DNA of 26,935 nucleotides from 66-474 sp051961995 (GCA_051961995.1 JBQCCR010000055.1:1-26935), one strand, 5' to 3'; numbered from the stretch's first letter, positions 16,909-26,377 are shown. Numbers and translations are program-made. Notes: a model not told the origin generated them from the letters alone.

Positions 16909-17876
16909 GCCAATACTTCGCCGATCTCCCGCATCACCGCATCGTCCAGCTTGCCGACTGCATCTATCGCGCCGAGGTTCTCCTCCAGTTGCGAACGCCT
17001 GGTCGCGCCCAGCATCACGGTGGAGACATGCGGATTCTTCAGGCACCACGCGATCGCGAATTGCGCCGGTGACACACCCAGCTCCTTCGCGATTGGCAGC
17101 AGCTTGTCCACGCGCTTGATGTCGGCGCGGCCTTGCGGCGAGTCCACGTGTCCGCGCAGCCATTCGTACCCTGGCGTGTTCATGCGCGAATCCGCCGGCA
17201 CGCCTCGGGAATATTTTCCGGTGAGTACGCCGGAAGAAAGCGGCGACCAGATCGTCGTGCCCATGCCGAACTCGCGATACAGCGGCGCGTATTCCACTTC
17301 CACGCGTTCGCGATGCAGCAGATTGTATTGCGGCTGCTCCATCGTCGGCGCATGCAGATGATGCGCACGCGCGGTTGCGTGCGCCTCGCGAATCGCTTCC
17401 GCCGGCCACTCGGATGTGCCCCAGTAGAGCACCTTGCCCTGCCGGATCAGCGTGTCCATCGCCCACACCGTTTCCTCGATCGGCGTGTCCGGATCGGGGC
17501 GGTGGCAGAAATACAAATCGAGATACTCCACGCGCAACCGTTGCAGCGCCTGATGACAGGCTTCGACCACGTGCTTGCGCGACAGCCCCCGTTGCGTGGG
17601 CGACGGATCGCGCACCGCGCCGAAATACACCTTGCTCGACACGCACCAGGAGTCGCGAGGCAAGCGCAGATCGGCGAGCGCATCGCCCATGATCCGTTCC
17701 GCTTCGCCGCGCGAATAGGTTTCCGCGTTGTCGAAGAAATTGACGCCGTGGTCGTAGGCGCAGGCGAGCAATTCGCGCGCGCCGCCGCGATCCACCTTGG
17801 TGCCGAAGGTCACCCACGCACCGAACGACAGCGCGGAGAGTTGCAGGCCGGACGATCCAAGGCGGCGATAGTGCAT
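16902..17876 (-). CDS. Aldo/keto reductase (potassium-channel beta-subunit-like)
   Basis: 324-aa NAD(P)H-dependent oxidoreductase reducing carbonyl compounds. The AKR catalytic tetrad is visible: D49, Y54, K82 and H125. MHYRRLGSSGLQLSALSFG is the usual family start, so ATG 17876 is chosen over the longer open frame. YWGTSEWPAEAI and the C-terminal LGATRRSQLEENLGA are typical of the Kv-beta/YghZ subgroup. The physiological substrate is not evident. It stands alone, convergent with the PDZ operon and divergent from the Mn riboswitch, with a palindromic repeat upstream. Confidence 0.92.
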   Translation of the reverse strand: MHYRRLGSSGLQLSALSFGAWVTFGTKVDRGGARELLACAYDHGVNFFDNAETYSRGEAERIMGDALADLRLPRDSWCVSSKVYFGAVRDPSPTQRGLSRKHVVEACHQALQRLRVEYLDLYFCHRPDPDTPIEETVWAMDTLIRQGKVLYWGTSEWPAEAIREAHATARAHHLHAPTMEQPQYNLLHRERVEVEYAPLYREFGMGTTIWSPLSSGVLTGKYSRGVPADSRMNTPGYEWLRGHVDSPQGRADIKRVDKLLPIAKELGVSPAQFAIAWCLKNPHVSTVMLGATRRSQLEENLGAIDAVGKLDDAVMREIGEVLAG

Positions 17877-17892
17877 GACGTGCTCCAAATAA

Positions 17893-17994
17893 TCCGTTCG
17901 CCCAGAGCGTAGCGGTCGCAGGCCGCGGAGTCGAAGGGCGACGCGCTTCGACTCCACTCGCGTACGCTCGCTCGCTACGCTCAGCGCGAACGGA
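17893..17994. repeat. Imperfect inverted repeat between AKR gene and Mn riboswitch
   Basis: TCCGTTCGCCCAGAGCGTAG at 17893 is repeated inverted at the right end (CTACGCTCAGCGCGAACGGA, ending 17994) with about 19 of 22 bases matching. GTCGAAGGGCG and CGCTTCGACTCC lie inside as a second pair. This is a widespread type of proteobacterial intergenic palindrome. It could serve as a boundary between the two transcripts. Confidence 0.6.
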
Positions 17995-18005
17995 AGGGAT
18001 CGCAT

Positions 18006-18029
18006 TTGCAGCCGTACAGTATGCGCGTT
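18006..18029 (+). promoter_or_regulatory. Weak candidate promoter upstream of the Mn riboswitch
   Basis: A TTGCAG-like -35 and a TAAACT-like -10 lie about 18 nt apart, some 20 nt before the riboswitch. The match to the sigma-70 consensus is poor, so only position supports it. Confidence 0.3.
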
Positions 18030-18046
18030 TAAACTGCCCGCGCTCC

Positions 18047-18153
18047 ATCGGGGAGTAGCCGGCTTCGGATCATCCGAAGCATCCGCGTCAACATGCTTGG
18101 CTTGCAGCCATGGCGCGAAAAGTCGCAGCGGCACGCGACGCGGCGAGACCGAT
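18047..18153 (+). ncRNA. yybP-ykoY manganese riboswitch
   Basis: The conserved GGGGAGTAG begins at 18050. A P2-type hairpin GGCTTCGGATCATCCGAAGC follows, then GTCAACATGC, GCAGCCATGGCGCG, a hairpin around 18123-18140 and the conserved GCGAGACC at 18143-18150. ATCGG (18047-18051) pairs with CCGAT (18149-18153) to close P1. The family binds Mn2+ and raises expression of Mn exporters; the downstream gene is such an exporter, which confirms the call. Confidence 0.92.
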
Positions 18154-18173
18154 AGTTCACGTGCGATCCACCC

Positions 18174-18218
18174 GGGCCGGGAGATCGCGCGCGGATTATC
18201 GCGTCGCAACCCCGGCCC
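18174..18218 (+). promoter_or_regulatory. Expression platform hairpin of the Mn riboswitch
   Basis: GGGCCGGG (18174-18181) is perfectly complementary to CCCGGCCC (18211-18218), ending 3 nt before the GGAG ribosome binding site of the exporter gene. Its closeness to the ribosome binding site suggests translational control by an alternative fold. Confidence 0.5.
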
Positions 18219-18230
18219 ATCGGAGCAGTC

Positions 18231-18785
18231 GTGCAGAGCTTCCTGATTTCGCTGGGCGCGGTCGCATTGGCCGAAGTCGGCGACAAGACCCAACTGCTGT
18301 CGCTGGTGCTGGCGGCCAAATACCGCAAGCCGTGGCCGATCTGCCTCGGCGTGCTGGTCGCCACGCTGGCCAATCACGCCATCGCGGCGGAAGTCGGCGC
18401 GTGGCTGGCGCGCTGGCTCACACCTGACGTGCAGCGCTGGCTGGTCGGCGCGTCGTTCATCGTCGTCGCAATCTGGGCGTTGTTTCCGGACAAGGCCGAC
18501 GACGGTGCGGCGAAACGCGGCGGACACGGCGTATTCATCGCCACCGTCATCGCATTCTTCCTCGCCGAAATGGGCGATCGTACCCAGATCGCCACCGCGA
18601 TCCTGGCCGCGCAATATCACCCGCTCTGGGAAGTGGTCGCGGGCACCACCGCCGGGATGCTGGTTGCGAACGTGCCCGTGGTATTCCTCGGCACGCGCTT
18701 CGCGGCGAAATTGCCGCTGCGCACCGCACGGATTTGCGCATCGCTGCTTTTCGCCGGATTGGGCGTGTGGATCCTGCTGCGCTGA
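18231..18785 (+). CDS. mneA: UPF0016/GDT1-family manganese exporter
   Basis: 184-aa inner-membrane protein with about six TM helices in two homologous halves. Each half carries the metal-binding motif E-x-G-D-[KR]-T: EVGDKT at 15-20 and EMGDRT at 113-118. These residues define the UPF0016/TMEM165/MneA family, which exports Mn2+ (and in some members Ca2+). The start is GTG 18231 with GGAG about 5 nt upstream, and the protein begins directly with TM1 (MQSFLISLGAVALAEVG). A yybP-ykoY riboswitch precedes it, so synthesis probably rises with intracellular Mn2+. It is monocistronic or weakly linked to the next gene, 64 nt away. Confidence 0.92.
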   Translation: MQSFLISLGAVALAEVGDKTQLLSLVLAAKYRKPWPICLGVLVATLANHAIAAEVGAWLARWLTPDVQRWLVGASFIVVAIWALFPDKADDGAAKRGGHGVFIATVIAFFLAEMGDRTQIATAILAAQYHPLWEVVAGTTAGMLVANVPVVFLGTRFAAKLPLRTARICASLLFAGLGVWILLR

Positions 18786-18849
18786 GTTGCCGCGCGCAGC
18801 GCCCTGCCCTAATCTCGCCTGTTACACAACAATTAAACAGGGGATGCAA

Positions 18850-19395
18850 ATGTCCAAGCCACACAAGATGCGCTACATCACCGACTGGAAGCAACTCGAC
18901 GACGAGGCGAGCGACGCGATCCGCGCGTTCTGGACGCGTGAGCAGGCCAACGTCGAAGGCGAGGAAGCTGTGCGCCGCGTGCAGCAGGTCGTACTGCATG
19001 CACTGGACAAGAACGGTGAAATCGCGGCGGTTGCGACGGCGGTGCCGAGGGTCTTGCCGCGCCTGGGCCAACCGCTTTATTACTACCGGTGTTTCGTCGG
19101 CAAGGCGTGGCGCTCCGGCCGGCTGGTGCGGCCGCTGATTCGACAGAGCCAGCGCGTGCTGGAGGATTACGCGCGCGATCACGATTTCCCGTGCATCGGC
19201 GTGTTGCTGGAACTGGAGAACGAGGGCTTCGCTACATCCTTGCAATGGGCGCACTGGAACACCACCGGGTTCAGCTACCTCGGCAAGAGCCCGCGCGGGC
19301 TGGATTTGCGCGTGTGCTATTTCCGCGGCGCGCGTCTGAAAACTCCGCAGGAAGTACAGGCACTGGTGCGGGAGCGCATGCGTAACGCCGCCTGA
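18850..19395 (+). CDS. Uncharacterised 181-aa protein, possibly GNAT-like
   Basis: Soluble protein with no signal peptide or TM segment. ATG 18850 has AGGGG 7 nt upstream; the in-frame ATG at 18844 would sit directly on it. The beta-strand/helix succession, with EIAAVATAVPRVLPRL, LVRPLIRQSQRVLEDYARD and CIGVLLELENEG, is reminiscent of an acetyltransferase-like fold. I cannot point to a clear acetyl-CoA-binding motif and give no function. Its TGA overlaps the ATG of dusB by one base, implying translational coupling. Confidence 0.7.
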   Translation: MSKPHKMRYITDWKQLDDEASDAIRAFWTREQANVEGEEAVRRVQQVVLHALDKNGEIAAVATAVPRVLPRLGQPLYYYRCFVGKAWRSGRLVRPLIRQSQRVLEDYARDHDFPCIGVLLELENEGFATSLQWAHWNTTGFSYLGKSPRGLDLRVCYFRGARLKTPQEVQALVRERMRNAA

Positions 19396-20393
19396 TGCGC
19401 ATCGGTCCGTATTCCATCGAACCTCCGGTGATCCTCGCCCCGATGGCGGGTGTCACCGACAAGCCGTTCCGCCAGCTTTGCAAAAAGCTTGGCGCCGGCC
19501 TGGCCGTGTCGGAAATGACCACCGCTGATCCGCGCCTGTGGAACACGACCAAATCCTTGCGCCGGATGGACCACGCCGGCGAGCCTGACCCGGTGAGCGT
19601 CCAGATCGCAGGCTACGATCCGGCGATGCTGGCGGAGGCCGCGCGCTTCAATGCCGACAACGGCGCGCAGGTCATTGACATCAACATGGGCTGCCCTGCG
19701 AAGAAGGTGTGCAACGTCTGGTCGGGCTCGGCGCTGCTGCAGGACGAACCGCTGGTGGCGCGCATCTGTCGCGCGGTGGTGGAAGCGGTGAGCGTGCCGG
19801 TCACGCTGAAAATCCGCACCGGTTGGGATCGCGAGCACAAGAACGCGCTCAACATCGCGCGGATCGCCGAAGATTCCGGCATCGCCGCGCTGGCCGTGCA
19901 CGGCCGCACCCGCGCCGACAAATATGAAGGCTTGGCCGAATACGACACCATCGCCGCGGTGAAAGCCCGCGTCGCCATGCCGGTGATCGCCAATGGCGAT
20001 ATTGATTCGCCGGTCAAAGCGCGCTTCGTGCTCGATTACACGAAAGCCGACGCGGTGATGGTTGGTCGCCCGGCACAGGGCCGTCCCTGGATCTTCCGCG
20101 AAATCGCGCATTACCTCGCGACCGGCGAACGCCTGCCGGAACCGGATGTAATCGCGGTGCGAGACATCCTGCTCGGGCACTTGCACGCACTGTATGCGTT
20201 CTACGGCGAAGCGCACGGCGTGCGCATCGCACGCAAGCATCTGGGCTGGTATGCGAAAGATCGTTCAGAGAATGCCGCCTTTCGTTCGGTGGTCAATCGC
20301 GCCGAGAGCGCTGCCGAACAGTTGCGGCTGACGGCGGAGTACTTCGATGCACTGGAGGCCGGTGCCGAATCGAAGTTCGCGGCAGCGGCGTAG
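19395..20393 (+). CDS. dusB: tRNA-dihydrouridine synthase B
   Basis: 332-aa flavoenzyme that reduces uridine in tRNA to dihydrouridine using FMN and NADPH. ILAPMAGVTDKPFR (13-26) is the N-terminal Dus signature. INMGCPAKKVCN (96-107) contains the active-site Cys at 100. VHGRTR, IANGDI and VMVGRPAQGRPWIF form the FMN/phosphate-binding part of the TIM barrel, and the C-terminal helical domain is complete. It begins inside the stop codon of the preceding gene. In many enteric bacteria dusB is followed by fis, whereas here the next gene is metK 80 nt downstream. Confidence 0.95.
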   Translation: MRIGPYSIEPPVILAPMAGVTDKPFRQLCKKLGAGLAVSEMTTADPRLWNTTKSLRRMDHAGEPDPVSVQIAGYDPAMLAEAARFNADNGAQVIDINMGCPAKKVCNVWSGSALLQDEPLVARICRAVVEAVSVPVTLKIRTGWDREHKNALNIARIAEDSGIAALAVHGRTRADKYEGLAEYDTIAAVKARVAMPVIANGDIDSPVKARFVLDYTKADAVMVGRPAQGRPWIFREIAHYLATGERLPEPDVIAVRDILLGHLHALYAFYGEAHGVRIARKHLGWYAKDRSENAAFRSVVNRAESAAEQLRLTAEYFDALEAGAESKFAAAA

Positions 20394-20473
20394 ATTCACG
20401 CAAAACCGGCCGCTTCCATGTATCATGGTCGGCTGATCCATCCTTTCATCCGTATAAAGGGATACAAGCCACG

Positions 20474-21712
20474 ATGAGCAGCTACCTGTTCACTTCCGAA
20501 TCGGTGTCCGAAGGCCATCCGGACAAGGTCGCCGACCAGATTTCCGACGCCGTGCTGGACGCGATCATCGCGCAGGACAAGCGCGCGCGCGTGGCCTGCG
20601 AAACCATGGTCAAGACCGGCGTGGCGATCGTCGCCGGCGAGGTCACCACCAGTGCGTGGATCGATCTGGAGGCGCTGACCCGCAAGGTGATCCTGGAGAT
20701 CGGCTATGACTCTTCGCGGGTCGGTTTCGACGGCGCCACCTGCGGCGTGCTGAACCTGATCGGCAAGCAGTCGCCGGACATCAATCAGGGCGTGGACCGC
20801 AAGAAGCCCGAGGAACAGGGCGCCGGCGACCAGGGCCTGATGTTCGGCTACGCCTGCAATGAGGCCCCGGAATGCATGCCCGCGCCGATCTACTACTCGC
20901 ACCGTCTGGTCGAGCAGCAGGCGGCCGTGCGCAAGAAAGGCAAGCTGCCGTGGCTGCGTCCGGACGCGAAGTCGCAGGTCACGCTGCGCTACGACGACCA
21001 GCACAAGGTGATCGGCCTGGATGCGGTGGTGCTCTCGACGCAGCACGACCCTGAGATCAAGCATTCCGATCTCGCCGAAGGCGTGCGCGAGCTGATCCTG
21101 AAACCGGTGCTGCCGAAGAAGTGGCTGGCCGCGCTGCCGAAGAACAAGGTGCACATCAACCCGACCGGCAAGTTCGTGATCGGCGGTCCGGTGGGCGATT
21201 GCGGCCTGACCGGGCGCAAGATCATCGTGGATACCTACGGCGGCATGGCCCGTCACGGCGGCGGGGCGTTCTCGGGCAAGGATCCGTCCAAGGTGGATCG
21301 CTCCGCGGCGTATGCCGCGCGCTATGTCGCGAAGAACATCGTCGCCGCGGGCCTGGCTGATCGCTGCGAGTTGCAGGTTTCCTACGCGATCGGCGTGGCC
21401 GAGCCGACCTCGATCTCGGTCACCACGTTCGGGACCGGCAAGATTTCAGACGACAAGATCGAGAAGCTGGTGCGCAAGCATTTCGACCTGCGCCCGTACG
21501 GCATCATCAGGATGCTCGACCTGATCCACCCGATGTACCAGCTCACGGCGGCTTATGGCCATTTCGGCCGCACGCCGTTCAAGCACACCTACAAGTGGAC
21601 CGAGCGCGAGAAAGGCAAGGAAGTGAAAAAGTCCGAGGTCGCGACCGCGTTCTCGTGGGAGAAAACCGACCGCGCCGAGGAACTACGCAAGGCGGCCAAG
21701 CTCAAGGGTTGA
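20474..21712 (+). CDS. metK: S-adenosylmethionine synthetase
   Basis: 412-aa cytoplasmic enzyme making SAM from methionine and ATP. GHPDK at 14-18, GAGDQG at 116-121 and the phosphate-binding loop GGGAFSGKDPSKVDRS are all present. It is somewhat longer than the roughly 384-aa E. coli enzyme because of extra residues around KPEEQ and a longer C-terminus. ATG 20474 follows an 80-nt gap containing GTATAAAGGGATAC, an imperfect palindrome of unknown role. A strong hairpin terminator follows at 21822. SAM made here is used by methyltransferases; the SAH released is cleaved by the next gene product, and MetF supplies methyl groups to rebuild methionine. Confidence 0.98.
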   Translation: MSSYLFTSESVSEGHPDKVADQISDAVLDAIIAQDKRARVACETMVKTGVAIVAGEVTTSAWIDLEALTRKVILEIGYDSSRVGFDGATCGVLNLIGKQSPDINQGVDRKKPEEQGAGDQGLMFGYACNEAPECMPAPIYYSHRLVEQQAAVRKKGKLPWLRPDAKSQVTLRYDDQHKVIGLDAVVLSTQHDPEIKHSDLAEGVRELILKPVLPKKWLAALPKNKVHINPTGKFVIGGPVGDCGLTGRKIIVDTYGGMARHGGGAFSGKDPSKVDRSAAYAARYVAKNIVAAGLADRCELQVSYAIGVAEPTSISVTTFGTGKISDDKIEKLVRKHFDLRPYGIIRMLDLIHPMYQLTAAYGHFGRTPFKHTYKWTEREKGKEVKKSEVATAFSWEKTDRAEELRKAAKLKG

Positions 21713-21777
21713 TTGAAAGTGCAGCCACGGGACTGGTGGCGATGGCTGGCAACTCCCGGCGGCTTTTCGATCTGCGC

Positions 21778-21791
21778 GATCAGGCCTGATC
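21778..21791. other. 14-bp perfect palindrome
   Basis: GATCAGGCCTGATC is perfectly self-complementary and lies 65 nt after the metK stop. It could form a cruciform or bind a dimeric regulator; nothing else supports a function. Confidence 0.35.
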
Positions 21792-21821
21792 GCCAAGGGA
21801 CCAGCCTGCGCGCAGGTGAAC

Positions 21822-21853
21822 ACAACGGGCCGCATTGCGGTCCGTTGTGCTTT
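21822..21853 (+). terminator. Terminator of metK
   Basis: ACAACGGGCCGC (21822-21833) pairs with GCGGTCCGTTGT (21837-21848) over 12 bp with one G-U, around an ATT loop. GCTTTC follows. The stem is strong but the T-run is short. Confidence 0.7.
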
Positions 21854-21882
21854 CGCGACCCCGGACAACCCGTCCTTTCATC

Positions 21883-21910
21883 TTTCCATCGCGACGGAAA
21901 GATATATAAT
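21883..21910 (+). promoter_or_regulatory. Sigma-70-type promoter of ahcY
   Basis: A perfect -10 TATAAT lies at 21905-21910 with TTTCCA (4 of 6) at 21883-21888, 16 nt apart. The start site would be about 21917, just ahead of the SAH aptamer at 21922. Confidence 0.7.
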
Positions 21911-21921
21911 CTCCATTCGCC

Positions 21922-22050
21922 CATCGAGGGGCGCTGCGACTCCGCCCAATCGGAGCCAGGCTCGATGCGGTTTTCTGCAATGCCTTTGCTCGGGCAAACG
22001 CAATTGCACAAAGCGGTCATCCTGACCGCACTGTTCTGAAAACCGCGCCC
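21922..22050 (+). ncRNA. SAH riboswitch with an extended P4 arm
   Basis: P1 is a perfect 7-bp stem, CATCGAG (21922-21928) with CTCGATG (21961-21967). The conserved core GAGGGGCGCTGCGAC is followed by a P2-type hairpin (CTCCG-CCCAAT-CGGAG) and CCAGGCTCG. P4 pairs CGGTTTTC (21968-21975) with GAAAACCG (22038-22045). The following CGCCC (22046-22050) can pair with GGGCG (21929-21933) as the pseudoknot. The P4 loop is about 62 nt and contains a further GCGGTCA-TCC-TGACCGC hairpin. Known SAH riboswitches switch on ahcY when S-adenosylhomocysteine accumulates, and ahcY starts 41 nt downstream. Confidence 0.9.
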
Positions 22051-22090
22051 GTTCACGGAGTCCCTGCGACTCCAACAACGGAGCATGCAT

Positions 22091-23514
<1,424 letters not shown>

Positions 23515-23515
<1 letters not shown>

Positions 23516-23543
23516 TGAGCGGTCAACCGTGAGCGGTCAGCGG
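23515..23543 (+). repeat. Short direct repeats after ahcY
   Basis: GTGAGCGGTCA occurs at 23515-23525 and 23529-23539, followed by GCGG. The first copy shares its G with the ahcY stop codon. Inverted relatives (CGCTCAC) occur three times at the start of the metF coding region. Confidence 0.6.
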
Positions 23544-23584
23544 AAAACGCCTGCGCAGCTTCCACGGCATTACGCTCTGGAAGC

Positions 23585-23643
23585 CCGGAAAGATTCGATA
23601 CGCCTCGTACGCGAGGCGTATCGCGCCACTTCCGACTTTCCGG
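23585..23643. other. Long hairpin between ahcY and metF
   Basis: A perfect 12-bp stem CGATACGCCTCG/CGAGGCGTATCG (23596-23623) is capped by TACG, a UNCG-type tetraloop on an otherwise GC-rich stem. An outer stem CCGGAAAG (23585-23592)/CTTTCCGG (23636-23643) encloses it. There is no T-tract. It may stabilise the upstream mRNA end, act as an attenuator or be a palindromic repeat. Confidence 0.6.
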
Positions 23644-23725
23644 ACTCGCAGCAGTTTGGGTCGAGCATTCAGCCGAGGCGCGCTGCTGACGCGCTGATTT
23701 CATCCAACCGCAGCAAGGAGCCGCG

Positions 23726-24595
23726 ATGAACGCTCACCGCGCACCGCTCACCGCTCACGCCCCTCCGATCTCCCTCGAATTCTTCCCCCCGAAGACTCCC
23801 GAGCAAATCAACCAACTCGAGCGCGCGCTGCCACGGCTTAAGGCGCTGGCGCCGGAATACGTGAGCGTGACCTTCGGCGCGGGCGGGTCCACGCTGACGC
23901 AGACGCCGCGCACGGTGCAGCACCTGCGCGAATCGCATGCGTTCGAAGTGGCGCCGCACGTCTCGTGCATGGGCGGCTCGCGCGCGGAAATCGGTGCGCT
24001 GCTGGATCAGTACAAGGCGATGGGCTGCAAGCGCATCGTCGCGTTGCGGGGCGACCTGCCTTCGGGCATGGCCACGCCCGGCGATTTCCGCTATGCCAGC
24101 GAGCTGGTGGATTTCATCCGCCGCGAACACGACGGCTGCTTCCACATCGAGGTCGCGTGTTACCCGGAATGCCATCCGCAATCCGAACACGCGCAATCGG
24201 ACCTGAAGCACTTCAAGGCCAAGGTGGATGCCGGCGCCAACGGCGCGATCACGCAATACTTCTACAACGCCGATGCGTACTTCCGTTTCGTGGACGATGC
24301 GCGCCGTGCGGGCGTGCACATTCCGATCGTGCCGGGCGTGATGCCGATCTCCAATTTCTCGCAGCTGCGTCGCTTCTCGGAACTGTGCGGCGCCGAGATC
24401 CCGCGCTGGATCGGCAAGCGCATGGCAGCGTTCGGCGATGATGCGGAAGCGATCCGCGAATTCGGTGCGGATATCGTCTCTTCATTGTGCCAACGCCTGC
24501 TCGACGGCGGCGCGCCGGGCCTGCACATCTACACGCTCAATCGTGCGCGCGCGACAACGTCGGTGCTGGAAAGGCTGGAGCGGCCGCAAGCCTGA
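23726..24595 (+). CDS. metF: 5,10-methylenetetrahydrofolate reductase
   Basis: 289-aa flavoenzyme that reduces methylene-THF to methyl-THF, the methyl donor for methionine synthesis. ISLEFFPPKTPE (15-26), VSVTFGAGGST, RIVALRGD, QYFYNAD and PGVMPI are conserved MetF blocks. ATG 23726 has AAGGAG 6 nt upstream. The first 12-14 residues (MNAHRAPLTAHAPP) are encoded by CGCTCAC-type repeats and are probably a late addition to the conserved core. With metK and ahcY it forms the methyl-cycle block of this window. Confidence 0.97.
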   Translation: MNAHRAPLTAHAPPISLEFFPPKTPEQINQLERALPRLKALAPEYVSVTFGAGGSTLTQTPRTVQHLRESHAFEVAPHVSCMGGSRAEIGALLDQYKAMGCKRIVALRGDLPSGMATPGDFRYASELVDFIRREHDGCFHIEVACYPECHPQSEHAQSDLKHFKAKVDAGANGAITQYFYNADAYFRFVDDARRAGVHIPIVPGVMPISNFSQLRRFSELCGAEIPRWIGKRMAAFGDDAEAIREFGADIVSSLCQRLLDGGAPGLHIYTLNRARATTSVLERLERPQA

Positions 24596-24649
24596 ATCGC
24601 ACTGCGCGCATCACGCTTTCCGAACGCGGCCGGTCGCTACACTGCCGCG

Positions 24650-25222
24650 ATGCGCGCGCTCCCACTGCTCCTGCTGCTGGTTCCGTTGCTGGGCTTCGCG
24701 CGCGGCGCGCACGCGCAGATCCACCGCTGCATCGGCGCGCAGGGTGAACCTGTGTTCACCGACCAGCCTTGCGGCGCTGCCGAGCTGTCGGCGAATGTGG
24801 CGAGCAGCCCTCTCGATCGCAGCGAGCAAGCGGGCACGACGAGCGTCGCGCCTGCCACGCCCGGCACGCCCATCGCGGCGACCTGCCCGCGTTCGCCTGA
24901 GCAGGTGCGCGACCGCATCGCGCTGGCCTTCAACGACAACAACCCCAATGCGCTTGCCGGATTGTTCGACTGGCGCGGCTTTTCGCGCCAGAGTGCGGAC
25001 GCGCGGCTGAAGGACTTCAGTCGCTGGCTGAAACATCCGTTGGTCGGTGTCCAGTTTTCCGGTGCCGCCGATCCTTCCGGCGCGCAACCGGATGATGCCG
25101 ATTACACACCTTCCGATCCCTCGGGCCTGACCGTGCTCACGCAATCATCCGGAGAGCCGGCACCGGAGACGCGCAGCTTCGGCATGGTCGAGAAAGGCGG
25201 ATGCTGGTGGTTGATGTTCTAG
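24650..25222 (+). CDS. Secreted DUF4124-like protein
   Basis: 190 aa with a signal peptide (about 1-22, LLLLLVPLLGFARGAHAQ, cleavage near AHA-Q). The N-terminal domain has IHRCIGAQGEPVFTDQPCG, a Cys-pair pattern like DUF4124 (the usual form is YxCxxxxGxxxxxxxPC). A linker rich in Ser, Thr, Ala and Pro follows, then a C-terminal domain with DNNPNALAGLFDWRGFS and a final KGGCWWLMF. Function is unknown; it is probably periplasmic. It starts 54 nt after metF and has no obvious metabolic link to it. TACACT at about 24640 might be part of its own -10. Confidence 0.8.
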   Translation: MRALPLLLLLVPLLGFARGAHAQIHRCIGAQGEPVFTDQPCGAAELSANVASSPLDRSEQAGTTSVAPATPGTPIAATCPRSPEQVRDRIALAFNDNNPNALAGLFDWRGFSRQSADARLKDFSRWLKHPLVGVQFSGAADPSGAQPDDADYTPSDPSGLTVLTQSSGEPAPETRSFGMVEKGGCWWLMF

Positions 25223-25462
25223 CCAGGCATCGGGAACCGGCGGCAAGGTCACACCCCGGTGTCAATCCGGGCACAAGCCGGAATCCGATGACCCGTTCTT
25301 CGCCACCAGGGCAAAGTCGCTGGATTCTGGAGTCCGGGTTCCGTGTCGGATTTCATCCGCCGCAGTCCCGGAAGGACGCCGTTGGATTCCACGCCGTTTC
25401 ATCTCCCCCTCCCCCGTCTGCCGTCTCCCGTTATCATTCGCGTTTCTCCGAGGAGCGACTGC
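25223..25462. other. Gene-free gap with a degenerate inverted repeat
   Basis: GGAATCCGA-ACCCG near 25279 is loosely complementary to CGGGTTCC and TCGGATTTC near 25336-25357, suggesting a decayed palindromic element. No RNA gene is recognisable. The last 20 nt hold CGAGGAG, the ribosome binding site of ilvE. Confidence 0.35.
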
Positions 25463-26377
25463 ATGGCCGCGCAAACCTATCCCGAATGGATCTGGCACAA
25501 CGGCGCGGTGAAACCGTGGCGCGAAGCGACCGTGCACGTGATGGCGCACGCGCTGCATTACGGTTCGTCGGTGTTCGAGGGCATCCGCAGTTACAAGACG
25601 CCTAACGGCGCGGCGATCTTCCGCCTTTCCGATCACCTGAAGCGGCTGTATCTCTCCGCCAAGGTGTATGAGATGGCGATTCCCTGCACGCCCGCAGAAC
25701 TCGCTTCGGCTTGCCGCGAAGTGCTGAAGGCGAACCAGCTCGAGCAGGCGTATCTGAGGCCCGTGGCTTACCGCGGCCTAGGGGGATTCGGATTGTCGGC
25801 GGACACGCCGATCGACGTGGCGGTCGCCACCTGGCCGATGGGGCCGTATCTCGGACCGGAAGCGCTGGAGAACGGCATCACCGCGTGCGTATCGTCATGG
25901 CAGCGGATGGCGCCGAACACGATTCCCGCAGGCGCCAAGGCCGGGGGCAATTATCTTTCCGGGCAATTGATCGCGCGCGAGGCGCGCCGGCTCGGATTTG
26001 GCGAAGGCATTGCGCTGGCGTCGACCGGTTTGCTCAGTGAGGGTGCCGGCGAAAATGTGTTCCTGGTGATGGACGGCGCGCTGCACACCGCGCCGGTGAG
26101 CGCCGCATTGTTGAACGGCATCACCCGCCATACGCTGATCACCCTGGCGCGCGCCGACGGCATCGAGGTGGTCGAGCGCGACCTGCCGCGCGAATATCTT
26201 TATCTCGCCGATGAAGTGTTCATGTGCGGCACTGCTGCGGAAGTCACGCCGATCCGCAGCGTGGACGGCAAGCCGGTCGGCGCCGGCAGGACCGGCCCGG
26301 TCACGCGCCGTTTGCAGGAGTTGTATTTCGGCCTGTTCGATGGCCGCACGAAAGACGAGTGGGGATGGCTGGAATAA
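25463..26377 (+). CDS. ilvE: Branched-chain amino acid aminotransferase
   Basis: 304-aa class IV PLP enzyme transferring amino groups between glutamate and the keto acids of Leu, Ile and Val. The PLP Lys is K159 in AGAKAGGNYL. YGSSVFEGIRSY near 33-44, EGAGENVFLV and CGTAAEVTPI are typical of IlvE. ATG 25463 has GAGGAG 7 nt upstream and gives the standard family length; the open frame extends further upstream without conserved content. It stands alone and converges on the kinase at the right edge. Confidence 0.96.
   Translation: MAAQTYPEWIWHNGAVKPWREATVHVMAHALHYGSSVFEGIRSYKTPNGAAIFRLSDHLKRLYLSAKVYEMAIPCTPAELASACREVLKANQLEQAYLRPVAYRGLGGFGLSADTPIDVAVATWPMGPYLGPEALENGITACVSSWQRMAPNTIPAGAKAGGNYLSGQLIAREARRLGFGEGIALASTGLLSEGAGENVFLVMDGALHTAPVSAALLNGITRHTLITLARADGIEVVERDLPREYLYLADEVFMCGTAAEVTPIRSVDGKPVGAGRTGPVTRRLQELYFGLFDGRTKDEWGWLE

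Noticed and set aside
18110..18427. Plus-strand frame starting in the Mn riboswitch
   Set aside because: It overlaps the aptamer and the exporter gene in another frame, with Arg-rich shadow composition.
20421..20458. TATCAT and TATAAA as metK -10 elements
   Set aside because: TATCAT lacks a -35 at suitable spacing and TATAAA lies too close to the ATG; no confident promoter can be placed.
21713..22039. 108-residue plus-strand frame between metK and ahcY
   Set aside because: It runs through the terminator, promoter and SAH riboswitch, has no ribosome binding site and shows no protein-like pattern.
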